Below are positions 54,321 to 64,000 of a DNA stretch of 64,000 nucleotides, piece after piece. The stretch comes from Subsaximicrobium wynnwilliamsii. GTDB lineage: Bacteria; Bacteroidota; Bacteroidia; Flavobacteriales; Flavobacteriaceae. Location of the stretch: the NCBI RefSeq assembly GCF_007997225.1, contig NZ_VORM01000025.1, positions 1-64,000 on the forward strand, given 5' to 3'. The position numbers and the translations under genes were made by a program. How positions within the stretch are numbered: the stretch's first letter is position 1; each line of letters starts with the position of its first letter. The notes beneath the pieces were generated by a model, which ran no database searches, was not told where the DNA came from, and worked only from the letters and a program-made list of their open reading frames with translations.

Positions 54321-57300
54321 ATGATGAGAATGAGAGACTCTGTGTTGTTCCTAATACTTTTAGGGAGCTGCTACCTTGTATTTGCCCAGCAAATTACAAC
54401 GGACGCTTCCATCCCGCTTGAGGCGCTTATTCAGCAAAATCTGGGGCAAGGTTGTGTGGAGATAACCAACATTTCCTCAACCGTGAATGGGCAAGCCAGT
54501 GGCATTGATAGTTATGGCTCGTTCAATCGGGCATCTTCCGATTTCCCTTTTCAAAGCGGGATTATCTTAAGCACCGGGACGATTTCTTCCGCAGGAAATG
54601 TTTTAAACACCAATCCTTTAAATGAAGGCGATGATAATTGGGGCACAGATCCTGATCTTGAGACTGCGCTTGGGATTTCAGATGTAATGAACGCTACTTC
54701 CGTAGAATTCGACTTTACCACAGCGGCGAACCAAATTGAATTCAATTATCTGTTGGCATCTGAAGAATATCTGGATGCGAATCCCTGTTCTTATTCTGAT
54801 GGATTTGCCTTTTTAATCCGTCCTGTTGGATCCAGTCAACCTTACACCAATATTGCCTTGATCCCTGGCACTAATATTCCTGTAAACACCAATACCATTC
54901 ATAACGAGATTGTAGAGTTTTGTCCGGCTTCAAACCCTGAATACTTTGCAGGCTACAATCTTGGCGACACCAATTATAATGGTCGTACCACAATTCTAGC
55001 CGCAACTGCTGCAGTGCAACCCAATGTGAAGTACCGTATCAAATTGGTTATTGCAGATCAAGGTGATAAATTCTACGATTCCGCAGTATTTATAGAAAGC
55101 AACAGTTTTCAACCCTCGGCGGATTTAGGACCAGATATTGTGACCTGTGCCAATTTCTACCAACTCAACGCAGATATTGAAAACAGCTTGGCCACCTATG
55201 AGTGGTTTTTAAATGGGATGCCCATTGCTGGAGAAACCAATCCCAGCTTGCAGGCAAATGCTTCCGGTAATTATCAGGTGCAAATCAGTATTCAGCTCAA
55301 CGAAACGTCCTGTGTGATTCAAGATAGCGTTTTGGTTACCCTTAATTCAGAAGCAAGTTTAGCGCCTATATCCGATTATATATTGTGCGATGATAGCTCC
55401 AATAATGCCATAGAATCCTTCGAATTAGACTCCAAAGATGCAGAAGTGCTCAATGCTCTGACTCCCTCCACGTACCTATTGACCTATCATCTTTCTCAAC
55501 AAGATGCGGAAAATAACCTAAATCCCTTGCCTAGCCCCTATCAAAACACGGCTTCCCCGCAAACCATTTATGTTAGAAGCATAGATGCATTGAATGGCTG
55601 TATTGTTTTCACAAGCTTCAATTTAGTGGTCAACCCATTGCCAGAGGCCAACCCTCCCACTGCAATCACTGTTTGCGATGACGGTCTTCCAGATGGCATT
55701 ACCCAAATCGATCTTAGCAACACCAACGATCAACTCACTGGAGGAGACCCTAATCTTTTTGTGAGTTATCACTATACACTGCAGGACGCAAAATCTGGTC
55801 AAAACCCGTTGTATTCCCCGTACACCAACATCAATCCAAACGAAACGCTATACATAAGGGTTTTTGACGCCACAACTGGATGTTCCAATACAACTTCTGT
55901 AGAGATAAGCGTTCAAGACAGTCCAATCGTAAACCCTGAGAGCACAGCTCACATCAATGCCTGTGAACAGGATGGCGACGGTACCGAGGCCTTTGACCTC
56001 AGTTCAATTATTGGCGAGATTCTGCAAGGTCTAACTGGTGTTACGGTAAGCTTCCATGCCCAATTGGCAGAAGCCCAAACTGGCAACAATCCCATTGCCA
56101 ATGCCAATAACTATCAAAACGTAGTGGCAGGCTTACAAACAGTTTATATAAGAATCGTGGACGATACCACCGGCTGTTTTGTGATTTTGCCCTTAGAATT
56201 GCATGCCGACATTACCATCACTGGCTTTAGTACGATCCCGTTCTATCTTTGTGATGACGCTTCGGAAGATGGCATAGAAAATTTCGACCTCAATCAAGTG
56301 GAACTCTATCTTACCAACGGCTATGAGACCTACGGGATTCTATTTTATGAATCTGAAGAGGATCTAAATGCTGGCAGCAATCCTTTAAATAAAGAGCTGC
56401 CCTATTCGGTAAGTAATTCTAAGACATTGTATGTAACGGTCATAGACGATGAGTGCGAAACTTCAACAACCATCGTGCTTGACGTTGTACCGCCAATCAA
56501 CATTCAAGGGCTTGCCGATGTGAATTACTGTGATAACGATACCGATGGATTTACATCCATAGCACTGGACAGTTTCAACACCCAAGTGGCAGCTGGAGTC
56601 AATGGCGCCAGCGTTTCCTATTATCTCACAGAAATGGATGCCATAGCTCAAGACAATGAATTGCCTCCATTTTACTACAATCTTGAAAACCCACAACAAG
56701 TTTGGGTTCGCGTGGAGAGTTCCCTTTCCAATTGCTTTGACATTGCTCCCTTAACCATCAACGTTTTAAATTCGCCTGTTGCCAATACACCATCAAATCT
56801 TATTGTGTGTGACGACGATCAAGATGGGATTTATACGATTGATCTGGAAAGCAAAATCCCCGAAATCACTACCGATACCACAGGAATCGCGTTTTCTTTC
56901 CATACCGATTACGATGAAGCACTTAGCGCCTCCAATGCCATTGACACTCCGGAAAATTATGATTCCATCTCCCAATTTATTTATGTGCGTGTTGAGGATG
57001 AGACGACCAGCTGCTTTAGCGTGGTGTCCTTTTATGCTGATATCAATACCTTACCCGTATTTGAAGCCATCGCAGACTTTGAAAACTGTGAGGCCGATGG
57101 TAATGCCATAGCAGATTTCTTTTTTTATCTGAAGGATCAAGACATTCTAAACGACCAAACCGGGAAGCAGGTGCTCTATTTTGAAACCGCTCAAGACGCC
57201 ATTGATCGGGTTGATATCATTGATAAATATGTTGCTTATCAAAATCTATCCAGCCCCCAAACCATTCACGTTCGGGTTGAAAGCATTACTGATGAAGGCT

Positions 57301-59153
57301 GTTTTGGCACCTCCTCTTTTGTGGTTTTGGTTGGGGCTTTACCCATTTTCAATGCACCCACCAGTGTTTTTCTTTGTGACGACATAAGCAATGATGCCGT
57401 TGAGACCTATGACCTCAGCCAAAAAGTTGACGAAATCATTGCAGGTTCGCCACAAGATCTGGACGTCTCCTTTCACGAGTCTCAATATGATGCGCAAAAC
57501 AATTTAAACCCGGTGCCCTTAAATTACACAAACAGCACCAATCCACAGGCGATTTACGCACGTATCGATGATGGCACCTATTGCCGAGCAGTGGCGACTT
57601 TTGAGATCAGTATCATTCAAGTGCCGTCGGTGGGAACGCCCTCAGATTTAAGGCAGTGTGACACAGATTATGATGGATTGGTACCTTTTGACATCAGTGT
57701 TGTGGAAATAGAGATTTTAGATGTGCGGCAAGACAATATCGTGGTCACGTATCACGAATCCTTTGAAGGTGCCGAGACCGATGCCGAAATCATTTCAGAT
57801 CCAGAAAACTATACCAATACCTCCAATCCGCAAACGGTTTACATCAAGATCAATAACACCATCTCTAATTGCTACGTTACGCTGCCCATAAATCTTTCGG
57901 TGAATCTTCCGCCCGCGCTCAATGACTTTCAAAGCTACGTAATTTGCGAAAATGAGACCAACAGTTTTGATTTAAGCACAATAAATTCCGTAGTAAGTGA
58001 GACGACTTCAGGTATGACTTTCAGCTATTTCCTTTCCGAAGAAGATGCTGAAGCCAATGAAAACGCCATCAACACCGATTACACCTACAACAGCACCAAC
58101 GATACCCTTTTTATAAGAATCGCAAATAACAGCACCGGTTGCTGGACCACATACGACTTTGATTTGATCATCAACCCCTTGCCTATCGCCAACCAACCTG
58201 ACGCCCTTGAAGCTTGTGACGATGACTTTGATGGGTTTTTCGATTTTGATTTCGAGTCACAAACCACTTTCATTCTAGGTTCCCAAAACGCGAACAATTT
58301 TGAGCTGAGTTTTTATACTTCCGCGGAAAATGCCTTTCAAGGCAGCAATGCATTGCCAGAAAATTATGAGTCCGCTTCTGGACAAACCATTTATGTGCGC
58401 GTCCAAAATATGGATACCGGTTGTTTTAGCAGCACCCAATTCCAGACCATCGTTTTCCTTAAACCACAAGTGGCGATCCCAGACCAAGTCATCTGTTTGG
58501 AGAATTTACCCTTACTGGTAAGCGCCAACACCAACAATCCCGACGACACTTACCTTTGGTCCACCAACCAAAGCAGCCCCGAAATTGAAATCGATGAGAT
58601 TGGCAGCTATGCCGTGACCGTTACCTCGATTTTTGGCTGTGCAATTACCAGTGTTTTTGAAGTCACTGAATCTGAGGCAGCGACAATAGAGATCACAGAA
58701 ACCGTCGATTTTTCAGACCCCAATAATATTACCATTACCATAAGTGGTATTGGCAACTACCTGTATCAACTCGATGCGAATGTGCCCCAGGAATCCAACG
58801 TGTTTGAAAATGTGAGTTTGGGCTACCACACCATAACCGTTATTGACCTCAATGGCTGCTCTGAAGTGAGCAAGGAAGTCGTGGTTATTGACACCCCAAA
58901 ATTTGTGACTCCAAATGGTGACGGATATTTTGACACTTGGCATATTACCGGTGTGGAAACGCTCACAGGCACCATCGTCTATATTTTTGACCGCTACGGA
59001 AAACTACTTAAAACCCTAACTTATAATGGCCCCGGCTGGAATGGAACCTACAACGGCAATCTCATGCCAGCAACCGATTACTGGTTTGTCGCCAAAGTGC
59101 GCAAAGGTGATATTGCCTTTGAAGTAAAAGGCCATTTTGCCTTGCGCTTGTAA
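54321..59153 (+). CDS. Giant choice-of-anchor-L protein with eleven repeats and T9SS type B sorting domain (paralog 3)
   Basis: 1610 residues from the ATG at 54321; a GTG at 54303 and ATGs at 54324 and 54330 are also possible. The signal peptide ends LVFAQQ. Architecture as in paralogs 1 and 2: anchor-L (FPFQSGIILSTGTI, FNYLLASEEYLDA), Ig-like, eleven repeats (about 352-1388), Ig-like segment, type B sorting domain (about 1525-1610, GWNGTYNGNLMP). Canonical or near-canonical DxDxDG loops are in units 3, 5, 6, 9 and 11. The repeat array is the same length (about 3.1 kb) as in the other two. It starts 174 bases after paralog 2. Confidence 0.87.
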   Translation: MMRMRDSVLFLILLGSCYLVFAQQITTDASIPLEALIQQNLGQGCVEITNISSTVNGQASGIDSYGSFNRASSDFPFQSGIILSTGTISSAGNVLNTNPLNEGDDNWGTDPDLETALGISDVMNATSVEFDFTTAANQIEFNYLLASEEYLDANPCSYSDGFAFLIRPVGSSQPYTNIALIPGTNIPVNTNTIHNEIVEFCPASNPEYFAGYNLGDTNYNGRTTILAATAAVQPNVKYRIKLVIADQGDKFYDSAVFIESNSFQPSADLGPDIVTCANFYQLNADIENSLATYEWFLNGMPIAGETNPSLQANASGNYQVQISIQLNETSCVIQDSVLVTLNSEASLAPISDYILCDDSSNNAIESFELDSKDAEVLNALTPSTYLLTYHLSQQDAENNLNPLPSPYQNTASPQTIYVRSIDALNGCIVFTSFNLVVNPLPEANPPTAITVCDDGLPDGITQIDLSNTNDQLTGGDPNLFVSYHYTLQDAKSGQNPLYSPYTNINPNETLYIRVFDATTGCSNTTSVEISVQDSPIVNPESTAHINACEQDGDGTEAFDLSSIIGEILQGLTGVTVSFHAQLAEAQTGNNPIANANNYQNVVAGLQTVYIRIVDDTTGCFVILPLELHADITITGFSTIPFYLCDDASEDGIENFDLNQVELYLTNGYETYGILFYESEEDLNAGSNPLNKELPYSVSNSKTLYVTVIDDECETSTTIVLDVVPPINIQGLADVNYCDNDTDGFTSIALDSFNTQVAAGVNGASVSYYLTEMDAIAQDNELPPFYYNLENPQQVWVRVESSLSNCFDIAPLTINVLNSPVANTPSNLIVCDDDQDGIYTIDLESKIPEITTDTTGIAFSFHTDYDEALSASNAIDTPENYDSISQFIYVRVEDETTSCFSVVSFYADINTLPVFEAIADFENCEADGNAIADFFFYLKDQDILNDQTGKQVLYFETAQDAIDRVDIIDKYVAYQNLSSPQTIHVRVESITDEGCFGTSSFVVLVGALPIFNAPTSVFLCDDISNDAVETYDLSQKVDEIIAGSPQDLDVSFHESQYDAQNNLNPVPLNYTNSTNPQAIYARIDDGTYCRAVATFEISIIQVPSVGTPSDLRQCDTDYDGLVPFDISVVEIEILDVRQDNIVVTYHESFEGAETDAEIISDPENYTNTSNPQTVYIKINNTISNCYVTLPINLSVNLPPALNDFQSYVICENETNSFDLSTINSVVSETTSGMTFSYFLSEEDAEANENAINTDYTYNSTNDTLFIRIANNSTGCWTTYDFDLIINPLPIANQPDALEACDDDFDGFFDFDFESQTTFILGSQNANNFELSFYTSAENAFQGSNALPENYESASGQTIYVRVQNMDTGCFSSTQFQTIVFLKPQVAIPDQVICLENLPLLVSANTNNPDDTYLWSTNQSSPEIEIDEIGSYAVTVTSIFGCAITSVFEVTESEAATIEITETVDFSDPNNITITISGIGNYLYQLDANVPQESNVFENVSLGYHTITVIDLNGCSEVSKEVVVIDTPKFVTPNGDGYFDTWHITGVETLTGTIVYIFDRYGKLLKTLTYNGPGWNGTYNGNLMPATDYWFVAKVRKGDIAFEVKGHFALRL

Positions 59154-59222
59154 GTCAAATCCCAACAATTTTAACGGGAATGGACCATTTGCTTTGTATC
59201 TTTGTCCGCTCAAAAAAATCAA

Positions 59223-61553
59223 ATGAAGGCGTTTCCTCAAATTTTATGCGGTCTACTCACGGCATGTTCTTTTGGTCAAAATATCCAAGTGGATAGCCAA
59301 ACCTACACCCCGCAACAGTTGGTGGAAAACATACTCATTGATAGTGATTGCATTGACAACGTTGAAGTGACCTATGTCCTTGGAGGCGATTTTGGCACTA
59401 CAGACCGCAGTTACGGCTATTTTGAAGCCGCAGGCTCCTCGTTTCCCTTTGAAAGTGGCATCGTCTTAAGCACTGGTAAATTAGCAAATGTAAGAGGTCC
59501 AAACAGCAGTTTGAGCGATGACAATGCGACCAATTGGGCAGGAGATGCCGATTTAGAAGCGGTCTTGAACGAGAACAATACCACAAATGCAACCATCATA
59601 GCCTTTGATTTTACCTCAGCCGCATCACAAATTAGCTTTAGATATATTTTTGCTTCGGAAGAATATCAGGAAGGCAACCCAAATACTTGTCAGTACTCCG
59701 ATTTGTTTGGGTTTTTGATCCGACCGGCAAATGAGCAAACCTATCAGAACATTGCCTTGGTGCCAGACACCCAAATCCCTGTGAAGGTAACCACCGTACA
59801 CCCAACAATCCCAGGGGCTTGTGAGGCGCAAAATGAAGCCTATTTTGAGAGTTTCAACGGGCAAGATGCACCAATTAATTTCAACGGACAAACAAAAATC
59901 CTTACAGCCACCGCAACCTTGGTACCCAATCAAACCTACCATGTCAAGCTGGTAATTGCCGATGAACAAAATTACCGCTATGATTCTGCTGTGTTTTTGG
60001 AAGCTGGCAGTTTTAAATTATCAACAGATTTGGGACCAAACCGTCTCATAGATTCGGCAAACAGCTTGTGTGAAGGCGAAAGCATTGCACTGGATGCCAG
60101 CGCCTCAAACGCCAACAGCTACAAATGGTTCAAGAACAACACGCTACTCCCTATGGAAACCAGCCAGACGCTGAATGTTGCCGAAGCCGGAATTTACACC
60201 GTGGAAATCACATTAGACAATAGCTGCATCTCTTTTGGTAAAGTCATCGTAGAAGTTTCTCCAAAACCCACACCAACCAACTCCGTTTTGATTGCATGTG
60301 ACCAAAACCAAGACGGTCTTACGTATTATAATCTTTTTGATGCGGAAGAATCCATCGTCAACCAAAGCCCCAACAGCGTTGTGTCAAATTTTTATTTGAC
60401 GCAAAATGATGCCTTTGAAGCTGAAAATTACATCGCCAATGCCACGAGCTTTGAGAATACCAGTCCTTCGCAAATTGTTTTCGCCCGCGTTCAAAATAGT
60501 GCAGGTTGCATTGAAGTTGCCGAGCTCGAACTCCAGATTTCGAATACTAGTTTAAACATTGCCACGCTAGAAGCCTGCGATGGAGAGATGGTAGATGGCA
60601 TAGCCGATTTCAATTTAAATGAGATCACAGCTTCCTTTGAAAGTCAGATCCCAACAAATGCTTCCGTATCCTATTACCTTACTGAAGAAGATGCTTTTTC
60701 AGAAAACAATCCGTTAGACACAAATTTCCAAAACGATGTAGTCGATTTCCAAACCCTCTTTGTGAAAGTAGAAAGCAACAATCAATGCTTCGCCATTTCC
60801 GAAGTAAATCTCAAAGTATTGGGCACGCCAATTGTGGAGGCAGACGAAACCGTTTATTATTGTAGCAGTGATTTCCCAGAAACCGTAACACTTGAGGGAG
60901 GTGTTTTAAATGACCTTCCCAGTAACTATTATTACGAGTGGCAATTTAATGGCAATGCCAGCAGCGTGAACACCTCTTTTTTTGAGGCCAATCAAGCTGG
61001 AGTTTATACCGTGACCCTTACCGATCCCAATGGCTGTGCCACGAGTAGAACGATTACTGTGGAAGCATCCACCCTCCCGATTATTGAAGATATCCTGATC
61101 ACTGAAGGCAGCCAAAACAACAGCATAACCGTGATCACGAGTACGCCAAGGAATTACGGCTATGCCTTGGATGACCCCAACGGTTCCTTTCAAGGCAGTG
61201 AGACGTTTACCAATGTTGCGCCAGGATTCCACAAGGTTTATGTGCGAGACAGTCATGGGTGTGGGATTGCTGAAAAATTAATTTCGGTGCTGGGATTTCC
61301 TAGGTTTTTCACACCAAACGGCGACACGTTCAACGAACGCTGGCAGCTGTATGGCGTAAATTCTGATTTTAATCAAGGGATAGAAATCCAAATTTTCAAC
61401 CGCTACGGAAAACGGATCACACAGCTCAACAATACCAGCGCCGGCTGGGACGGCACCTTAAACGGCCAAGCACTGCCAAGCGACGATTATTGGTTCTTGG
61501 CAACACTGATTGACGGAAGGACTTTCACTGGGCATTTTGCTTTGAAGCGCTAG
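59223..61553 (+). CDS. Short choice-of-anchor-L protein with two repeats and T9SS type B sorting domain (paralog 4)
   Basis: 776 residues from the ATG at 59223 (an upstream TTG is rejected because the ATG opens the signal peptide MKAFPQILCGLLTACSFGQ). Anchor-L domain to about 270 (FPFESGIVLSTGKL, FRYIFASEEYQEG, YDSAVFLEAGSF), an Ig-like domain to about 350, then only two repeats (CDQNQDG near 358; CDGEMVDG near 450), a second Ig-like domain (YYEWQFNGNASS) and a type B sorting domain (about 694-776, FFTPNGDTFNERW). A TATCTTTG box (59197-59204) lies just upstream. It is more divergent than paralogs 1-3 and may represent the ancestral short form or a contracted copy. Confidence 0.85.
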   Translation: MKAFPQILCGLLTACSFGQNIQVDSQTYTPQQLVENILIDSDCIDNVEVTYVLGGDFGTTDRSYGYFEAAGSSFPFESGIVLSTGKLANVRGPNSSLSDDNATNWAGDADLEAVLNENNTTNATIIAFDFTSAASQISFRYIFASEEYQEGNPNTCQYSDLFGFLIRPANEQTYQNIALVPDTQIPVKVTTVHPTIPGACEAQNEAYFESFNGQDAPINFNGQTKILTATATLVPNQTYHVKLVIADEQNYRYDSAVFLEAGSFKLSTDLGPNRLIDSANSLCEGESIALDASASNANSYKWFKNNTLLPMETSQTLNVAEAGIYTVEITLDNSCISFGKVIVEVSPKPTPTNSVLIACDQNQDGLTYYNLFDAEESIVNQSPNSVVSNFYLTQNDAFEAENYIANATSFENTSPSQIVFARVQNSAGCIEVAELELQISNTSLNIATLEACDGEMVDGIADFNLNEITASFESQIPTNASVSYYLTEEDAFSENNPLDTNFQNDVVDFQTLFVKVESNNQCFAISEVNLKVLGTPIVEADETVYYCSSDFPETVTLEGGVLNDLPSNYYYEWQFNGNASSVNTSFFEANQAGVYTVTLTDPNGCATSRTITVEASTLPIIEDILITEGSQNNSITVITSTPRNYGYALDDPNGSFQGSETFTNVAPGFHKVYVRDSHGCGIAEKLISVLGFPRFFTPNGDTFNERWQLYGVNSDFNQGIEIQIFNRYGKRITQLNNTSAGWDGTLNGQALPSDDYWFLATLIDGRTFTGHFALKR

Positions 61554-61561
61554 ATACAGCG

Positions 61562-61607
61562 ACCCCATGCGAGCCGGGAGCACTTATGAGCACGACTGTT
61601 ATGGGGT
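61562..61607. terminator. Hairpin between convergent genes
   Basis: Arms ACCCCAT and ATGGGGT enclose 32 bases, between the last giant gene and the convergent flippase gene. The loop is long and no T-run follows, so it is a weak terminator candidate. Confidence 0.35.
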
Positions 61608-61630
61608 GGTTTATAGCATTCTAAAACCAC

Positions 61631-62887
61631 TCAAAACATCGAAAAAACTTGTTTCCTACTTTCGGTATCCAAAAACACATAGGCAATATTCGTTATAAAA
61701 TGACTTATTAAAACGGCTATTGCCGCACCATTTACGCCCCAAACGGGAATCAACAGATAACATAAAATAAGGTTAGATAAGCAACCTAAACCAAATCGGT
61801 ACACGTTTTTTTGTAAGGCTTCGGTGTTGATCAAATGTTTTTCATAAACCATCCCTAAGAATATAAAAAGCGGCGCCCAGCTAAAAATCAATAAGGGCGT
61901 TTTTGCTTCTTTATAAGTTTCAGAAAAGAAAGTTTCCAAAATGGTGTTTCCGAAAATCGTATAAAAACCGCCTATCGCCACCCCCAAGAAAAGCATGATC
62001 TTTAAAAGCGCTTTGATCTTCTTTCGGTAGAGCGCGGTGTTTACCTGGAAGGATTCAGCCAAGGAAGGGTATAAAGCATTGATGATGGAAAAGCCTATAT
62101 TCCAACTCAAGCCAATGACTAGAAACTGAACGCTGGCAAAGATTCCGTTTTCATGATCGCCATAAAAATACTTTAGAAACAGCTCATCAATTGCGATGTA
62201 AAACATGACCAAGCCATTAGATAGTATTAAAGGAAAAGACATTCTTAATAGGGATGCGCCTAGCTTCCAAGAAAACTTCCATTGCTTAAAATCCAATTGC
62301 TTTTTATGTTTTAAAATAATGGCATAAATCAGCCCCTGAATACAGAAATCAAGCACAATGAGTTTGGCAAAATAATACACATCAAACTGATTTTTAACGC
62401 CATAGTATTGCAAGGCCACAATGATACACAGACTGGAAATCTTAGAGATGAATATGATTTTTGTCCATTTTTTTGCCAGCAAATAATATTCAAAAACATC
62501 GGTCAGTTTAAACAGGTAACTGCAAGCGATTATGAGGTACAAGCCGCTTAAGGCAGTCCCTTCAGCCAAACCAAAATAGATTAGAATGCCAATAAACACA
62601 ACACTCCAACTTATCATTCGCAGATAAAAGGCAGTCGCCAAAATAAGCTGATCCCGTTTTGGATGAAATACAAGTTCCCGAATACAAATTGCAGATAAGC
62701 CCAGAAAAAAAAGCGGCGTCAACAGCCCCAAAACCGATTCAACAAATTTGAGTTTACCGATATCTATGCTGCCCAGAGCACTGAATATTTGCGGAACGAT
62801 GAAAACGCCAGCAATAAGTTGGATTATTTTTTCGAGCGCAAACCATTTGGTGGCAATAAAATCGCTCTTAGTAAAAACTGAAGTCAT
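61631..62887 (-). CDS. Oligosaccharide flippase family protein (Wzx-like)
   Basis: 418 residues from the ATG at 62885-62887; a TTG 21 bases upstream is less likely. Twelve or more hydrophobic segments fill the protein in the pattern of the polysaccharide-transport/MATE-like superfamily. The N-terminus SDFIATKWFALEKIIQLIAG and the C-terminal IPVWGVNGAAIAVLISHF are typical. Such proteins move lipid-linked sugars across the inner membrane for capsule, O-antigen or exopolysaccharide. No glycosyltransferase genes are visible in the window, so its cargo is unknown. It is divergent from the WYL regulator with an 89-base gap. Confidence 0.85.
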   Translation of the reverse strand: MTSVFTKSDFIATKWFALEKIIQLIAGVFIVPQIFSALGSIDIGKLKFVESVLGLLTPLFFLGLSAICIRELVFHPKRDQLILATAFYLRMISWSVVFIGILIYFGLAEGTALSGLYLIIACSYLFKLTDVFEYYLLAKKWTKIIFISKISSLCIIVALQYYGVKNQFDVYYFAKLIVLDFCIQGLIYAIILKHKKQLDFKQWKFSWKLGASLLRMSFPLILSNGLVMFYIAIDELFLKYFYGDHENGIFASVQFLVIGLSWNIGFSIINALYPSLAESFQVNTALYRKKIKALLKIMLFLGVAIGGFYTIFGNTILETFFSETYKEAKTPLLIFSWAPLFIFLGMVYEKHLINTEALQKNVYRFGLGCLSNLILCYLLIPVWGVNGAAIAVLISHFITNIAYVFLDTESRKQVFSMF

Positions 62888-62976
62888 CAATGGCAGTTGG
62901 GTGCTCAAATATATAAAAACAGATTCCTTTTAGCCGTTTGAAAGTTTATTATTACATTCGTTTTTCAAATACTACC

Positions 62977-63957
62977 ATGACCCCCGAATTTCTTCGTCGC
63001 TATTACATCTTACGCGTTATTTCCAATTCCAAAGTCTATGGGATTGAAAAGAACGGCTTCGTGCCGCTTTCAGATTTGCGAAATGTACTCGATCAATTAC
63101 GCTTGGATAATATTGACGATCCGCTTTATGATAAATTGAACCAGTACAGTCAAAAAACCATAAAGCGCGATCTGGAAAAGATAAAATCCTATTATCAGGC
63201 TGTGATTTTGCACAAACGTAATTATGGCTATTATATCGAGGCTTATGAAGTCAGTGAAGCGCTCAAGGACGTTTATGAAAAAACCGAAATCTACCTTCTC
63301 CATCACCACGCCCATGCTTGGAAAGCCCATGTGACCACGTCGCGCAGTTCATTGAGTTCGCAGGTGGATTTGGTACCTCTCATTCATGCGATAGAGCAAC
63401 AATTTTTTATTGAATTGGAATATCAAGGTTGGTACGATGATGATGGCTTTCAAACCATTGCCGGTTTTTTCCAGCCTTTGCATCTCAAGGAAATTAACAA
63501 GGCTTGGTACTTGATGGCGCATAACGAGCAGCATGGCGTTTATACCTTTTGTCTGGATGACCGCATCAAAAGCCTAAAAATCAACAAGCAGCCAACGAAG
63601 CAACCTATCACTTTCAATCCGTTTGAACATTTTAAAAATACCATTGGTGTTTTGAAAACCGGGATGCCAGCAGAGTGGATCCATATTCAAGTGGCGAATC
63701 ATCATTTTAAGTACCTCACTAATAATCCGCTACATCATTCCCAAAAAATTGTAGCCCGCCCCAAGGCAATCGATACAGATGATTTAGACTATGGCAATCC
63801 AGACATTTGGGGCGAAATCAAAGTCTATTTGGAGCCTAATTACGAGTTTCTAATGGAAATCTTAAAGTATAATCTTTGGGTGAAAGTGATTAGTCCATTG
63901 CATGCTAGAGATTTTGTGAAGCAGCATTTAGACCTGATGATGGGCTATTACAACTGA
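62977..63957 (+). CDS. WYL domain transcriptional regulator
   Basis: 326 residues from the ATG at 62977 (TPEFLRRYYILRVI); a TTG at 62938 adds 13 atypical residues. The N-terminal 90 residues form a winged-helix domain (SQKTIKRDLEKIKSYYQA). The middle holds the WYL domain, with the signature KAWYLMAHNEQHGVYTF and the DDRIKSL that follows. A C-terminal WCX-like extension ends the protein. WYL regulators bind nucleotide or nucleic-acid ligands and control defence or stress genes in other bacteria; no defence genes are seen here. The gene is complete; 43 bases remain to the window end. Confidence 0.88.
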   Translation: MTPEFLRRYYILRVISNSKVYGIEKNGFVPLSDLRNVLDQLRLDNIDDPLYDKLNQYSQKTIKRDLEKIKSYYQAVILHKRNYGYYIEAYEVSEALKDVYEKTEIYLLHHHAHAWKAHVTTSRSSLSSQVDLVPLIHAIEQQFFIELEYQGWYDDDGFQTIAGFFQPLHLKEINKAWYLMAHNEQHGVYTFCLDDRIKSLKINKQPTKQPITFNPFEHFKNTIGVLKTGMPAEWIHIQVANHHFKYLTNNPLHHSQKIVARPKAIDTDDLDYGNPDIWGEIKVYLEPNYEFLMEILKYNLWVKVISPLHARDFVKQHLDLMMGYYN

Positions 63958-64000
63958 TTTCATTATTAGGTTAACCTATGAATTTCCGGTTTACGCCACA

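Noticed and set aside
44500-59000. Many antisense and frame-shifted open frames across the giant genes
   Set aside because: They mirror the codon pattern of the repeat-rich genes, recur at equivalent positions of each paralog and lack family features.
61562-61607. Possible tRNA-like fold with a 7-bp closing stem
   Set aside because: The interior does not form D, anticodon and T arms and the length is too short for a tRNA.

Overview
The window is chromosomal DNA of a marine-type member of the Flavobacteriaceae (phylum Bacteroidota). The signs are a complete sodium-pumping NADH:quinone reductase operon, type IX secretion (T9SS) sorting domains of both type A and type B, a T9SS plug-domain protein, a type III glutamine synthetase, DUF3078 and choice-of-anchor-L proteins, AT-rich intergenic DNA, and several promoters of the Bacteroidota form TTG-N17-23-TAnnTTTG. 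No rRNA, tRNA, CRISPR array or integrated phage was seen.

Layout. 1-6.4 kb: nqrABCDEF on the minus strand. 6.5-18.8 kb: housekeeping and amino-acid genes: a T9SS plug-like protein, a divergent cysteine dioxygenase/PLP decarboxylase pair that fits hypotaurine synthesis, apaG, pruA, a secreted lipase-like protein, rsmG, a fatty acid desaturase, an aminotransferase and an Lrp-type regulator. 18.9-20.6 kb: a small REP island with a REP-associated tyrosine transposase (RAYT) and nine palindromes, two of them inside the transposase gene. 20.6-36.9 kb: the fused acyl-CoA mutase icmF, a DUF4197 lipoprotein, a PfkB kinase, two small paralogous proteins, a metal/cobalamin-type binding protein, pyrF, prfA, a DUF3078 protein, purM, type III glutamine synthetase and a Ca/Na antiporter, with several structured or decayed intergenic stretches between them. 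37.3-41.1 kb: a BlaI repressor and BlaR1-type M56 peptidase pair in which the peptidase is cut by an in-frame stop, followed by a separate membrane-anchored protein carrying a duplicated copy of the peptidase C-terminal domain. 41.1-43.1 kb: a secreted endonuclease I. 44.3-61.6 kb: four tandem giant surface or secreted proteins; three have about 1,610 residues and eleven repeats each, the fourth is a short version. 61.6-64 kb: a Wzx-like flippase and a WYL-domain regulator.

The most notable structures are (i) the REP/RAYT island, where palindrome arms covary, two REPs are read in frame inside the transposase, and REP-linked tandem units carry copies of the 3' ends of both flanking genes; (ii) the three giant T9SS type B proteins, whose eleven repeats match position by position between paralogs; and (iii) the BlaR1 region, with a nonsense codon and a segmental duplication that seems to have carried a terminator and part of the neighbouring nuclease gene. 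All functions are read from motifs and family knowledge; no database search was possible.
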